Assembly (NCBI RefSeq): GCF_001425205.1
Contig: NZ_LMDW01000001.1
Location: 63,928-127,927, forward strand
DNA length: 64,000 nt
Direction of reading: 5' to 3'
DNA from: Variovorax sp. Root411
GTDB lineage: Bacteria > Pseudomonadota > Gammaproteobacteria > Burkholderiales > Burkholderiaceae_C
Positions 62,587-64,000 of the stretch are shown here, piece by piece. The notes under the pieces are model-generated. The model searched no databases and had not been told where the DNA came from. It saw only the letters and a list, made by a program, of their open reading frames with translations. The position numbers and the translations under genes are program-made. Each line of letters starts with the position of its first letter. The stretch's first letter is position 1.

Positions 62587-64000
<1,414 letters not shown>

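Overview
The window reads as chromosomal DNA of a high-GC betaproteobacterium of the Comamonadaceae, most likely Variovorax or a close relative. This rests on gene content and layout: pilSR with ampD next to a CcsA-like gene and ffh, nrdAB with NrdR boxes, a lysine/alanine/proline-rich H1-like histone, a Bug-family periplasmic receptor, and many short Comamonadaceae-type genes. Genes are densely packed, often with 4-base ATGA overlaps. I see no rRNA, tRNA, CRISPR array, insertion sequence or phage gene.

Layout. 1-4.7 kb: H1-like histone (cut by the edge), nrdB and nrdA on the minus strand, with two NrdR boxes over the nrdA promoter. 4.9-9.9 kb: ampD, pilR, pilS, a small membrane-anchored protein and a CcsA-like protein, all minus. 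10-11.5 kb: ffh. 11.6-19.6 kb: opgH, then a glrK-qseG-glrR three-component operon downstream of miaB, then a small exported protein. 19.7-24.2 kb: an RND efflux adaptor and pump. 24.2-27.1 kb: divergent norR and hmp with NorR-like sites and a sigma-54-like promoter between them. 27.1-36.5 kb: mixed housekeeping (phosphatase, ttcA, folB, FolM-like reductase, MidA-like methyltransferase, TauD-like dioxygenase, hisN, ROK kinase, a TM2-TPR protein). 36.5-50.3 kb: a MocR regulator, an otsB-GH15-otsA trehalose operon, cca, ompW, a GST, slt, 5-FTHF cyclo-ligase, and a LysR regulator facing a DUF2917 gene. 50.3-55.3 kb: a DUF6279 lipoprotein, glmU, an Lrp regulator and glmS. 55.3-60.2 kb: a LysR - swivel-first aconitase-like dehydratase - Bug receptor - GST catabolic cluster. 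60.2-64 kb: two exported alpha/beta hydrolases, a hemerythrin-like protein and the start of katG.

How the genes work together. Cell-envelope supply and turnover is a recurring theme: glmS and glmU make UDP-GlcNAc, slt and ampD release and recycle muropeptides, and opgH makes periplasmic glucans. GlrK/QseG/GlrR controls amino-sugar homeostasis in enterobacteria, so its presence near these genes is suggestive but not proof of a link. Three sigma-54 activators (PilR, GlrR, NorR) lie in the first 26 kb. Stress defence is represented by hmp, katG, hemerythrin, otsAB and two GSTs.

The most unusual material is between or inside known genes: a ~215-220 bp nested-palindrome element present twice, a ~100 bp two-hairpin element present twice, a GlrR whose sigma-54 contact loop reads GAFTDA, a swivel-first single-chain aconitase-like enzyme in an apparently complete little catabolic module, a CCA-adding enzyme whose HD motif is not visible, and several candidate operators next to the regulators they could serve.
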